From NCBI RefSeq assembly GCF_002307355.1, contig NZ_CP017481.1, forward strand, positions 1,612,001 through 1,676,000: a DNA stretch of 64,000 nt, in the 5' to 3' direction. The notes below the pieces were generated by a model. That model was not told where the DNA came from. It worked only from the letters and a program-made list of their open reading frames with translations, and did no database searches. The DNA comes from Pectobacterium polaris. GTDB taxonomy: Bacteria; Pseudomonadota; Gammaproteobacteria; Enterobacterales; Enterobacteriaceae. A program made the position numbers and the translations under genes. Positions 1 through 8,341 of this stretch are shown one piece after another (the first letter of the stretch is position 1; each line of letters opens with the position of its first letter).

Positions 1-601
<601 letters not shown>

Positions 602-603
602 TT

Positions 604-625
604 AGCTAAATTGCTAAACCGATTT
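604..625. promoter_or_regulatory. Candidate ScrR operator between scrK and scrY
   Basis: Contains GCTAAACCGATT (613-624). The same 12 bases occur in reverse complement upstream of scrK (1721-1732). Two copies flanking scrK fit LacI-family ScrR operators before scrK and scrY in enteric scr regulons. The assignment is inferred from the duplication and position. Confidence 0.55.
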
Positions 626-749
626 TTCGTGAGGAAAATAAAAGCCAAAAGAAGGGTTAGCAAGAAATTTCACTCGCCCGATTCTGTAACTGTGATCCTG
701 ACTACAAAACCGGGCGGTAACCGTATCAAACGAGGGGATTAGCGCTTGG

Positions 750-1673
750 CTAAGGGCGTGCGTGTAACTGCTGCGCGTAGGGGAGTGCGGTCATCGCGCC
801 TTTTGCCGTGGTCGCCAGTGCACCGCACCGCTGCGCCTGCTCGATAATGGGGTCCCAGCTCAGCGGCTGTGACAGGTCGTCATACTGCGCCAGACCTTGA
901 AGTAAACCGGCGACGAAGGCATCGCCCGCGCCAGTGGTATCGACGGGTGTCACCGATGGCGCGGCAAAATGCTGTAGCTGGTGGCGATCGTGCAGCCAGA
1001 CGCCTTCGCCGCCCAGCGTCACCAGCAAGAGTTGGGTAGGGTAGCGCTGCATAAACTGCTTAATCCCCGCTTCAACATCCGGTGTTGAACAGAGAAAGGC
1101 CAGCTCTTCACGCGATAACTTCACCACGTCGGCCAGCATCAGTGCTTGTGTCAGACAGTCGCGCAGTTCCTGCTCGCTTTGCCAGAGGTCGTCACGGATA
1201 TTCGGGTCGAAACTGACCCAGCCCTGTGCGGCTTTCACCTGCCGCATCGCCGCAAACGCGGTACTGCGCGAGGGCTCCTGCGAAAGTGCGATAGAGCAGA
1301 GGTGCAGCCATTCTCTCTGGCTGAACAGCGGCAGGTCTTCCGGCTGTAAAAACAGATCGGCACTCGGGCGAACCATGAACGTGAAGGTGCGTTCCCCTGT
1401 TTCATCGAGGCTCACGACCACGGTTGAGGTCCGATGGAGCCTGTCGTGTGCCATGTAGCGAGTATCAACGCTTTCCTGTTCCAGCACCGTTTTTAGAAAA
1501 TGGCCAAAAACATCGTCGCCGACGCGGCCAACAAAGGCGCTGTTTCCCCCGAGTCTGGCAATGCCGACCGCAACATTGGCGGGCGCGCCGCCAGGGCATT
1601 TCAGATAGCGTTCCGTATCTTCCGGGATGAGATCGACAACCGCGTCGCCCATGACCCAAATTCTGTTTGCCAT
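750..1673 (-). CDS. scrK: Fructokinase (PfkB family), sucrose operon
   Basis: ATP-dependent fructokinase that phosphorylates the fructose released when sucrose-6-phosphate is hydrolysed. It is about 307 residues, the normal length. Visible PfkB features are the N-terminal GDAVVD and CPGGAPANVAVG substrate-binding stretches and the C-terminal DTTGAGDAF signature (about 245-253) with the catalytic Asp. An upstream ATG at 1691 is in frame, but only the ATG at 1673 has a purine-rich ribosome site (AAGAG) at a good distance, and MANRIWVMGD matches the usual start of ScrK. It is first in the scr operon, with scrY downstream. Confidence 0.93.
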   Translation of the reverse strand: MANRIWVMGDAVVDLIPEDTERYLKCPGGAPANVAVGIARLGGNSAFVGRVGDDVFGHFLKTVLEQESVDTRYMAHDRLHRTSTVVVSLDETGERTFTFMVRPSADLFLQPEDLPLFSQREWLHLCSIALSQEPSRSTAFAAMRQVKAAQGWVSFDPNIRDDLWQSEQELRDCLTQALMLADVVKLSREELAFLCSTPDVEAGIKQFMQRYPTQLLLVTLGGEGVWLHDRHQLQHFAAPSVTPVDTTGAGDAFVAGLLQGLAQYDDLSQPLSWDPIIEQAQRCGALATTAKGAMTALPYAQQLHARP

Positions 1674-1720
1674 AACGTTACTCTTATCCATGATTATTAG
1701 ACTGTTTGCTAAAATAGAAG

Positions 1721-1740
1721 AATCGGTTTAGCTAAGCAAT
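1721..1740. promoter_or_regulatory. Candidate ScrR operator upstream of scrK
   Basis: AATCGGTTTAGCTAAGCAAT lies about 50 bp before the scrK start and shares a 12-base core, in inverse orientation, with the site before scrY. Repression by ScrR is inferred. Confidence 0.5.
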
Positions 1741-1891
1741 ACTCTTCATCGCAGAGGCACTCCCACATCAATAAAACGCATATTTCCACATCGCGTTGGC
1801 GAAAATTTATGCGATAGTCATCACGTTGCCACGGTCATCGGACTAAATAAACGGGCCTGTTATCCGATATCTATGGGGCGTGGCTGAATTA

Positions 1892-2035
1892 GAACCTATC
1901 CCATTAGGCTATTTTATTTGCCATTTTGAACCTAGGCAGTGCTCGAAATCCTCACGTACTACGTGTACGCTCCGGTTTCTGCGCGCTGTCCGTGTCCAAA
2001 CTGGCTGCACCAATAACGCCTACTGGGATGGGTTC
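1892..2035. repeat. 144-bp intergenic repeat with inverted ends
   Basis: The ends are inverted copies: GAACCTATCCCATTAGGC (1892-1909) and GCCTACTGGGATGGGTTC (2018-2035), 18 bp with two mismatches. The inside is GC-rich with a central CACGTACTACGTG palindrome. This organisation is that of a small non-coding mobile repeat (MITE-like), and the sequence resembles a family I recall from several enterobacterial intergenic regions. An open frame across it (1880-2110) is not credible as a gene. The rest of the 1741-2068 gap shows nothing else I can name. Confidence 0.7.
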
Positions 2036-2068
2036 TTAAGCCGCAAAAAAGGACGAATGGAGAAGGAT

Positions 2069-2110
2069 ATGCATTACCCCACCTCTTTCCGGGTTTGTCC
2101 CGGTGCGTAA
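2069..2110 (+). CDS. Possible 13-codon leader ORF overlapping the bactofilin start
   Basis: A short frame, MHYPTSFRVCPGA, has a good ribosome site (AGAAGGA) immediately upstream, and its stop (TAA 2108-2110) overlaps the GTG start of the bactofilin (2103). The far better ribosome site belongs to this mini-ORF, so translational coupling is possible. No homology is claimed. Confidence 0.3.
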   Translation: MHYPTSFRVCPGA

Positions 2111-2831
2111 TTACAACCTGCTTTGGGGAATATGGGCGATATGGGCTTTACTGGTTATCGTCTGGCTTGTTGATATTTATAGCGAATTTCCCCTTCGATA
2201 TTATGGTCAGGGAGTGGCTGCTGTACTCGCCACAAGTGCCACGATCGCATTTTTCTATACTGTTAAAAGGAATAACACGATGTTTTCATTCGATAAAAAC
2301 AAAAAAGACGCCAAAGAACCGCAAGAGCGCAGTGAAATAAACAGCTCTCCCGCTATCAGCCCATCGAACGAGTTGATTAATTCAGTGAACCCTGTGCGTG
2401 TGAAAAAAGACACCTTCATTTCTCAGGGGGCGCGTATGACGGGCTCTCTGGCAGTGGATGGCAACATTACCGTGGAAGGCCGGGTAGAGGGTGATGTGCA
2501 GTGTGATAACACGATTAAAGTGGAGCACACCGGTCAGATCAACGGCGAAATGAAATCGCAACAGATCGTCATCAACGGTCGCGTAGAAGGACGCATAGCC
2601 GCCAGCGTCGTAGCTATTCTGGCGCAGGGAAAAGTATTCGGCGACATTTTCACCGATGAACTCTCCATCGAAAAAGGCGGCGTTTTCACCGGACAATCCC
2701 ACCCGCTGACCCCGCCAGCGCAGAACCAAGAAAAACTGACCTACGTGGAAAAGAAAAAAGAGAAACCCGGCAAAGCCCCCGCAGAACAAGAGAACGTCGT
2801 CGCGCTAGCGAGCAATGCGCCAACGGCGTGA
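2103..2831 (+). CDS. Bactofilin / polymer-forming cytoskeletal protein (CcmA family)
   Basis: Bactofilins polymerise spontaneously into filaments under the envelope. Residues from about 100 to 195 form the family's regular beta-helix pattern of short Gly/Val repeats (SLAVDGNITVEGRVEGDV, GEMKSQQIVINGRVEGRI). From the GTG start the protein also carries two N-terminal hydrophobic segments (about 7-25 and 35-53), suggesting membrane anchoring. An alternative ATG at 2280 (MFSFDKNKK) has a better ribosome site (AAAAGGA) and would give a soluble form of about 183 residues. The C-terminus is Lys/Pro-rich and probably disordered. I keep the long form because the hydrophobic N-terminus looks genuine, but both may be made. 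Confidence 0.8.
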   Translation: MRNYNLLWGIWAIWALLVIVWLVDIYSEFPLRYYGQGVAAVLATSATIAFFYTVKRNNTMFSFDKNKKDAKEPQERSEINSSPAISPSNELINSVNPVRVKKDTFISQGARMTGSLAVDGNITVEGRVEGDVQCDNTIKVEHTGQINGEMKSQQIVINGRVEGRIAASVVAILAQGKVFGDIFTDELSIEKGGVFTGQSHPLTPPAQNQEKLTYVEKKKEKPGKAPAEQENVVALASNAPTA

Positions 2832-2862
2832 GGTTCTCCCTTACTCTCTGGATGTAAGCTTA

Positions 2863-2891
2863 GTGTTCCCCGCACCTGCGGGGATAAACCG
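2863..2891 (+). CRISPR. Solitary type I-E-like CRISPR repeat
   Basis: A 29-bp sequence starting GTGTTCCCCGCACC and ending GCGGGGATAAACCG. It has the length, termini and CCCCGC/GCGGGG stem of the enterobacterial type I-E repeat; E. coli differs only in the loop region. No second copy follows after about 32 bp or anywhere else I could find in the window, and no cas genes are present. It is an orphan repeat, not an array, and sits 31 bp after the bactofilin stop. Confidence 0.75.
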
Positions 2892-2925
2892 AACAGCAGG
2901 GATGTAGATTATAACGGTTTCCTTA

Positions 2926-2972
2926 TTGTCAACTCGTTCCATTTACGGCATATTGTTTCCAATCTGGAAACA
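2926..2972 (+). promoter_or_regulatory. higBA promoter with palindromic operator
   Basis: A -35-like TTGTCA (2926-2931) and -10-like CATATT (2949-2954) are 17 bp apart. Overlapping the -10 is the inverted repeat TGTTTCCA-atc-TGGAAACA (2954-2972), a likely binding site for the HigA antitoxin, which usually represses its own operon. Confidence 0.6.
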
Positions 2973-2989
2973 TTAGGGAGTGAATCCAG

Positions 2990-3301
2990 ATGCATGTTAT
3001 TTCGCGGGCACCTTTCGACACTGCAACCACTCAGTTTCCGAATCAGGCTACAGCACTTGCTGACCTATATCGGGTTATCAAACGCGAAATGTATGCAACA
3101 CCGGACGATATGAAAAAACGTTTCCCTAGCCTAGATAGGATGAAATACCGGGAAAAATGGTGGGTTATTGATATTGGTGGCGGGCATCTTCGAGTGATGT
3201 TTTTTGCTGATTTTGAGCGGGGGAAAATCTTCATCAAGCACATTACATCCCATGCAGAGTATGACAGGCTGACAGAGTATTACCGGAGGAATAAAGAATG
3301 A
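2990..3301 (+). CDS. higB: HigB-family mRNA interferase toxin
   Basis: A toxin of the RelE-like HigB group (103 residues) that would cleave mRNA on the ribosome. The body matches the E. coli HigB type: N-terminal MHVISRAPFDTA, the central FPSLDRMKYREKWWVIDIGG and C-terminal KHITSHAEYDRLTEYY. The gene is intact. Its stop overlaps the antitoxin start by 4 bp (ATGA), the usual toxin-first higBA order. Expression is probably controlled through the palindrome just upstream. Confidence 0.88.
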   Translation: MHVISRAPFDTATTQFPNQATALADLYRVIKREMYATPDDMKKRFPSLDRMKYREKWWVIDIGGGHLRVMFFADFERGKIFIKHITSHAEYDRLTEYYRRNKE

Positions 3302-3714
3302 TGTACGCAGACGCTATCAAGGCAGCTAACAACCTGACGAGTATCGTACCATTCCTCGGAGGCAGCACCTCTCGTAAGGATTATGAGGATGCGCTGAAAC
3401 TCACTGAATACCTGATCGAGAGTGAGCCTGATAGTCCGCTAATCGATATGCTGACTGCCAAAATTGACAAATACGAGAATGATGCACCGGAGTTTGCAGC
3501 CTTCAACGAACGTGTTAAAGCACTCCCGGCCGGTATCGCTTTACTGCGCGTCCTTATGGATCAGCATCAGCTAACGCAGAGTGATTTTGAAGCTGAGATT
3601 GGTAAAAAGTCTCTGGTATCCCGCATTCTAAACGGTGAGCGCACTCTAACGCTTGATCACATGAGAGCGCTTGCTAAACGATTCGATATTCCCGTGAGTG
3701 CTTTTGTTGATTGA
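3298..3714 (+). CDS. higA: HigA-family antitoxin with C-terminal helix-turn-helix
   Basis: Antitoxin partner of the overlapping higB (138 residues). The N-terminal half is acidic and helical. The C-terminal part (about 88-136: LRVLMDQHQLTQSDFEAEIG ... SRILNGERTLTLDHM) is an HTH_3/Xre DNA-binding domain. It should neutralise HigB and, with it, repress the operon at the operator at 2954-2972. Confidence 0.88.
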   Translation: MMYADAIKAANNLTSIVPFLGGSTSRKDYEDALKLTEYLIESEPDSPLIDMLTAKIDKYENDAPEFAAFNERVKALPAGIALLRVLMDQHQLTQSDFEAEIGKKSLVSRILNGERTLTLDHMRALAKRFDIPVSAFVD

Positions 3715-3761
3715 CACGACTGTTCAGCGATTCTTGCTAAGAGCAGCATAATGCACCGCGC

Positions 3762-3806
3762 TATAATGTGTTCCCACATCAGCGGGTTCAAATCCCGCTT
3801 CTGGCT
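3762..3806 (+). other. tRNA T-arm-like remnant behind a TATAAT box
   Basis: GCGGG TTCAAAT CCCGC (3782-3798) forms a perfect 5-bp stem and 7-base loop with the invariant TTCAAAT of tRNA T-arms. A TATAAT (3762-3767) in a GC-rich setting lies just before it. No D-arm, anticodon arm or CCA end can be folded around it, so it is at most a tRNA fragment. Confidence 0.25.
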
Positions 3807-3921
3807 GGCGCGATGGGGGATTGCGTGTCAGTATTAAAGCACGCCATTTTTGCACCCACCGTTACGGTGAGGCGCTATGCCAATGATTCTTGTCTTCCAT
3901 ACGTTACCGTAAGGAGGTGAT

Positions 3922-4380
3922 ATGAAAGTTGAAGCCGCAGAGTCGTCCGTCTTTGCCAGCCAGCAGGTGATGGCGAAGCGTTCCACAGAGCATGCCGAGA
4001 AAGCGGCGCTGTCCGAACAGCTTCAGTCTTATCAGGTGGGCAGTGGTGCTGTTCCTGCCGGTGAGACGACGCGGTATGATTTCACCCGCATTAGCCCAGC
4101 CGAGCTGTATGAAACGGTTGAAGGCCTTGTGAGCAGTGGGCGGTTGGGGCGTGAAGAAGGTTCCGCGCTGTTGGGTTTTGTCTCGTCGCCGAGAGCCGAA
4201 GGGGGAAGCATCCCGCCTTCCAATGTGTTCCAGCCGATTAATGTTTTCGACACCATTCAGCAAGGTGTCGCGGGTGCATCATCCCGTAGCGAAGTGCAGA
4301 ATACCGAAAGCCTGCAACGTGCCGCAGAGGCGCTGAACCGCTTTCAGGGGCAGGTTTCCAGCATTAGCGTTTACGTCTAG
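3922..4380 (+). CDS. Unrecognised 152-residue protein
   Basis: I do not recognise a family. The gene has an almost perfect ribosome binding site (TAAGGAGGTGAT, ATG at 3922) and a clear terminator behind it, so it is very likely expressed. The product is soluble, Ala/Ser/Gln-rich and mostly helical, with no signal peptide or membrane segment and no cysteine. A central stretch, SPAELYETVEGLVSSGRL, is followed by a Pro/Gly/Ser linker (about 95-110). It stands alone, with higBA upstream and a convergent decarboxylase downstream. Confidence 0.75.
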   Translation: MKVEAAESSVFASQQVMAKRSTEHAEKAALSEQLQSYQVGSGAVPAGETTRYDFTRISPAELYETVEGLVSSGRLGREEGSALLGFVSSPRAEGGSIPPSNVFQPINVFDTIQQGVAGASSRSEVQNTESLQRAAEALNRFQGQVSSISVYV

Positions 4381-4415
4381 CATATTCCGACTCGCTGTAG
4401 TCTGATGACGTCTCT

Positions 4416-4447
4416 CTATCCCCGCATTTGCGGGATAGTCGTTTTAT
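4416..4447 (+). terminator. Rho-independent terminator
   Basis: CTATCCC...GGGATAG stem (4416-4438) followed by TCGTTTTA, 36 bp after the stop of the unknown gene at 3922-4380. Confidence 0.65.
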
Positions 4448-4472
4448 ATCGCGCTCATTGTTTAGGCTTCGC

Positions 4473-5825
4473 TCAGCGTTGGGCCTGAGCTTTGATTTCC
4501 GTCAGCAGCGTGATTAGCGCCTGTACGTTGTCGTCCTGCGTGCGCCAGGATGACACGCTGATGCGTAATGCCGGACGCCCCTGCCAGACGGTGCCGCCAA
4601 ACCATGCTTTGCCCGACGCCTGCAACGCTTCTCGTATTGCTGTCGTTTGGCCGTCGGTTTCCCCCCGCAGCAGAACCTGATTAAGCACAACCCGATTCAG
4701 TATCTCAAATCCTGCATGGCGCAGGCCGTCGGCGATGAAGGTTGCCTGTCGGCAGTGTCGTTCGACCATCTCTGCCACGCCGTCGCGCCCCAGCGTACGC
4801 AGTGCTGCCCACACCGGAATGCCGCGCGGGCGACGGGAGAACTCGAGCGTCAGGTTCTTCTGCGCATCTCGTGCCGCACTAGAATAGACGGCATCCGCGT
4901 TCATCGCTTCCGCCAGCACGTCCGCATCGCGGCAAATCGCCATCGCACAGTCGTAGGGTGTGTTCAGCCATTTATGCGCGTCGGTTGTCCAGTTATCGGC
5001 CAGATCGATGCCGTCGGTGAGCGCCGCGTGGGATGAGGCTCTGGCCCACAGCCCGAATGCGCCATCAACGTGAACCCAGGCACCTGCTGCTTTCGCGATG
5101 GGAATGATCTGCGCAAAGTCATCGAACTCGCCCGTGTTGACCTCGCCTGCCTGCAAACAAAGAATCGTATGATCGTCCAGCGGAGGAAGCTGCGCCACGT
5201 CGATCTGCCCAAACGCATTCACGGGCGCGATAAGTAAATGGCGTAGCCCAAAGCCGAGTACGCGCAGCGCTTTCTTCACGGTGATGTGCGTCAGTTCCGA
5301 AATCACGACCTTAATTTCAGGCGCGCCGTTCAATCCATCGTTGTCAAAATCCCAGCCCTGTTTTGCCAGCAGAGCACGACGCGCGGCGGCCAGACAGGAA
5401 AGCGTGCAGGCGGTGGCGCTGGTGCCGAAACCCACGGCGCTGTCTTTGGGTAAGTTCAGAGCATCGAGCACCCAGCGGCTGGCGAGGCGTTCCAGCGTGG
5501 CGGATACCGGCGAGTTATCAAAGGTGGACGCGCACTGATCCCAGGCGATCATTAATCGCTCGGAGGCAGCGGCGACCGGCAATGAGGCGCCGATAACAAA
5601 GCCGAAATAGTTTGGACCATTGGAGGCGGTGGTAGCCGGTGAGCCGACCTCATCCAGCAGCGTCAGCGTGCTTTCGGGCGAGAAGCCCTGTTGCGGCAGC
5701 GCTTCATCAAAACGTGCCAGCGCTGCGAGGGCATCGGCATCGGGGAAAACCCGACGCTGTGCCGTCTCAGCCAGATAACGTCGGCCGCGCTCGTCGGCAT
5801 CAGCCAGTAACCTCAGTTCGCTCAT
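4473..5825 (-). CDS. PLP-dependent group II decarboxylase / aminotransferase-like protein
   Basis: A 450-residue fold-type I PLP enzyme of the group II amino-acid decarboxylase family (aromatic amino acid/glutamate decarboxylase-like). Diagnostic residues are HVDGAFGLWA (Asp contacting the PLP ring nitrogen) and TTDAHKWLN, whose Lys forms the Schiff base. GFGTSATACTLSCLAAARRA is the phosphate-binding region. The substrate cannot be read from sequence. The start ATG has AAGGGA upstream. It lies 54 bp behind an MFS exporter on the same strand, so the two may be one operon exporting or making an amine-type compound, perhaps under the HxlR regulator encoded divergently. Confidence 0.85.
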   Translation of the reverse strand: MSELRLLADADERGRRYLAETAQRRVFPDADALAALARFDEALPQQGFSPESTLTLLDEVGSPATTASNGPNYFGFVIGASLPVAAASERLMIAWDQCASTFDNSPVSATLERLASRWVLDALNLPKDSAVGFGTSATACTLSCLAAARRALLAKQGWDFDNDGLNGAPEIKVVISELTHITVKKALRVLGFGLRHLLIAPVNAFGQIDVAQLPPLDDHTILCLQAGEVNTGEFDDFAQIIPIAKAAGAWVHVDGAFGLWARASSHAALTDGIDLADNWTTDAHKWLNTPYDCAMAICRDADVLAEAMNADAVYSSAARDAQKNLTLEFSRRPRGIPVWAALRTLGRDGVAEMVERHCRQATFIADGLRHAGFEILNRVVLNQVLLRGETDGQTTAIREALQASGKAWFGGTVWQGRPALRISVSSWRTQDDNVQALITLLTEIKAQAQR

Positions 5826-5879
5826 GCTTTTTCCCTTATCAATCGGATTGTGTTGTTATCAAGAGGCGCTGTTCCGCTA

Positions 5880-7163
5880 TCATGATGGCGTGGCGGCGGC
5901 TGGTGACGGCGTTGAAGCGTGCAGCGTCACTTTCCAGAAAAGCAGCGCCAGCAGGCTGACGGCTGCGCCAAGAATGCACACGCCTGACCAGCCCGCAGCA
6001 TCATACGCCGCTGTCGTTGCCATCGCGCCAAGCCCACTGCCGATGCTATAAAACAGCATATAACAGCCAACCAGACGGCTGTGCGCATCAGGATGCGTCT
6101 TGAAAATCATGCTTTGGTTGGTGACGTGAATGGCTTGCCCGCCCAGATCGAGAACGATGATGCCGACCACCAACGCGAAGAGAGAATAGGGCGCTAACCA
6201 CAGCGGCAGCCACGATGCCAGCAACAGTAACAGGGCGATGCCGCTGACCCACTGTTCGCGTCCTTTATCGGCCAGCGAGCCCGCTTTCACCGCCGCCAGC
6301 GCGCCGAGAATACCGACCAAACCAAATGCACCGATCACGGTATGAGAGAAGAAATAAGGCTCACGGCTCAGCGGCAGAACCAGTGCGCTCCAGAAAATGC
6401 TCAGGGCAGCAAACATCAGTAAAGCGATGATGCCGCGTATTTGCAACACCCGCTCTTTACGCAACAGGGTCAGCATAGAAAGCAGCAACGCGGAATAGCG
6501 CGGACGCTGCCGGGCAGGCGGCTGATGCGGCAGTGTGCGCCATAAAAGCACGGCAAGCAGGAGCATCAGCAGCGCAGAGAAAAAGTATACGCTGCGCCAG
6601 CCTGCTAGATCGGCGATGAAACCGGACAGCACGCGCGCCAGCAACAGCCCAATCACCACGCCGCCCTGTGCCGCACCCACAACGCGCCCGCGTTCCTGCG
6701 GTGCGGCAGCGGTCGCGGCATAAGCAATCAGCCCCTGCGTCATTGCTGTGCCGAGCATGCCCACGGCCAGCATGCCGATCAATAAAGACAGAGGTGTAGT
6801 GGATAGCCCAACGGCGATCAGCGCTACGATGAGCGCACCCAACTGGGCAAGCATCAAATACCGCCGATTGAGGATATCGCCCAGCGGCACCAGCAGAATT
6901 AACGCCAGCGCACAGCCAAGCTGTGTTGCGGTCATCACGCCGCCAACGGCTGCGATACTGATGTGAAAATCTACCGATAATGCATCCAACAGCGGCTGTG
7001 CATAATACACATTGGCGACGCTAAGGGCGCTGGCACAGGCAAACAGCAAAACTAACGCGCGCGGTAATGCCGTCTGCGTGCTGCAAGGAGTGCAGTAAAG
7101 ATCGCCTTCGGTAACGGATGGCGTGGTATGAATAGGGCTTGTTTTCATGGTATTGGCTTTCAT
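5880..7163 (-). CDS. MFS transporter, DHA1-like drug/metabolite exporter
   Basis: A 427-residue inner-membrane protein with about 12 hydrophobic helices in two halves. It carries the loop 2-3 motif PLGDILNRR and the helix-5 stretch GVVIGLLLARVLSGFIADLAGWR, typical of drug:H+ antiporters. The N-terminus has an unusually long hydrophilic, Cys-containing tail (about 35 residues). A second ATG at 7148 is possible; neither start has a strong ribosome site. It is divergent from an HxlR regulator and upstream of the PLP enzyme gene. The substrate is unknown. Confidence 0.85.
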   Translation of the reverse strand: MKANTMKTSPIHTTPSVTEGDLYCTPCSTQTALPRALVLLFACASALSVANVYYAQPLLDALSVDFHISIAAVGGVMTATQLGCALALILLVPLGDILNRRYLMLAQLGALIVALIAVGLSTTPLSLLIGMLAVGMLGTAMTQGLIAYAATAAAPQERGRVVGAAQGGVVIGLLLARVLSGFIADLAGWRSVYFFSALLMLLLAVLLWRTLPHQPPARQRPRYSALLLSMLTLLRKERVLQIRGIIALLMFAALSIFWSALVLPLSREPYFFSHTVIGAFGLVGILGALAAVKAGSLADKGREQWVSGIALLLLLASWLPLWLAPYSLFALVVGIIVLDLGGQAIHVTNQSMIFKTHPDAHSRLVGCYMLFYSIGSGLGAMATTAAYDAAGWSGVCILGAAVSLLALLFWKVTLHASTPSPAAATPS

Positions 7164-7182
7164 TGCTCAATTTGGTTTCAAA

Positions 7183-7218
7183 ATAAAACCACTTGAAGCA
7201 TAAATACTCTGGTTTTAT
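7183..7218. promoter_or_regulatory. Inverted repeat between MFS gene and hxlR-type gene
   Basis: ATAAAACCA (7183-7191) and TGGTTTTAT (7210-7218) form a perfect 9-bp inverted repeat, offset 18 bp, in the divergent intergenic region. It is a probable operator for the HxlR-type regulator at 7302. Confidence 0.55.
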
Positions 7219-7301
7219 TCTGCAACCAAAAATCGTGCGATCAGTTTTCAGCCTGTGGGTAAAGCAGGCAGGATGAACAGGAAAAAGGGGAGGAAGTATT
7301 C

Positions 7302-7748
7302 ATGGTGAAGCGCAAAAGTTTGAAAGAGGATGCGTGTCCCGTCGCGCGCGCGCTGGATGTGGTTGGCGATCGCTGGGCGTTGCTGATTATCCGCGATGCC
7401 TTCGACAATCGCCGCCGTTTCGGCGATTTTCAGCGCAGTTTGGGTGTTGCCAAAAATATCCTTACCGACCGTCTGCGCACCTTGGTTGAGGAAGGCATTT
7501 TGTCCGTTCAGCCCGTTTCCGAAAGCTCGGCCTATCAGGAATATATCCTGACTCCAAAAGGTGAACAGCTATTCCCGCTCGTTGTGGCGCTACGCCAGTG
7601 GGGGGAACAGCAGCTGTTTGCAGAGGGGGAACCTCACTCCCTGTTATTGGATAAACACACCGGCCAGCCTCTGCAAACCATGCTGCCGCACTCTGCGCAA
7701 GGCCAGCTGTTGGTCGGGCAGGATACGTTCGTTCAGAAAGTGGATTGA
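7302..7748 (+). CDS. HxlR-family winged-helix transcriptional regulator
   Basis: A 148-residue regulator. The family signature is clear: CPVARALDVVGDRWALLIIRDA (about 11-32) with the Cys often used for redox or electrophile sensing, then FGDFQRSLGVAKNILTDRLRTL (recognition region) and the wing. The ATG at 7302 has GGGGAGG upstream. It is divergent from the MFS exporter, with a palindromic site between them, so the natural target is the exporter/decarboxylase unit. The next gene, yhbP-like, begins 9 bp after the stop and is probably co-transcribed. Confidence 0.9.
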   Translation: MVKRKSLKEDACPVARALDVVGDRWALLIIRDAFDNRRRFGDFQRSLGVAKNILTDRLRTLVEEGILSVQPVSESSAYQEYILTPKGEQLFPLVVALRQWGEQQLFAEGEPHSLLLDKHTGQPLQTMLPHSAQGQLLVGQDTFVQKVD

Positions 7749-8204
<456 letters not shown>

Positions 8205-8236
8205 CGTTCTTCAGAGATAACCGTCGTTACAGAGAT

Positions 8237-8284
8237 CATTTGTCATAACTAACATTTGTCATAACTAACATTTGTCATAACTAA
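8237..8284. repeat. Three tandem copies of a 16-bp unit
   Basis: CATTTGTCATAACTAA occurs three times head to tail without mismatch (8237-8252, 8253-8268, 8269-8284), 57 bp before the yraR start. Exact copies suggest recent slippage or selection as a binding array. Confidence 0.9.
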
Positions 8285-8341
8285 CAACAGAAACATAAAA
8301 AAATTGGGATAGTGAAAGACGCTGAGCAAGGGGGAAAACCG

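Noticed and set aside
1880..2110. 76-codon open frame upstream of the bactofilin
   Set aside because: It lies mostly inside the 144-bp inverted-end repeat and has no ribosome site; only its last 13 codons are a plausible unit.
4416..4439. Hairpin resembling a degenerate, inverted I-E CRISPR repeat
   Set aside because: The stem matches only loosely, the conserved repeat ends are missing, and a T-rich tail right after a stop codon makes a terminator the better reading.
4647..5596. Several long frames opposite the PLP decarboxylase gene
   Set aside because: Low-complexity Arg/Ala/Pro-rich shadows caused by high GC; no starts with ribosome sites.
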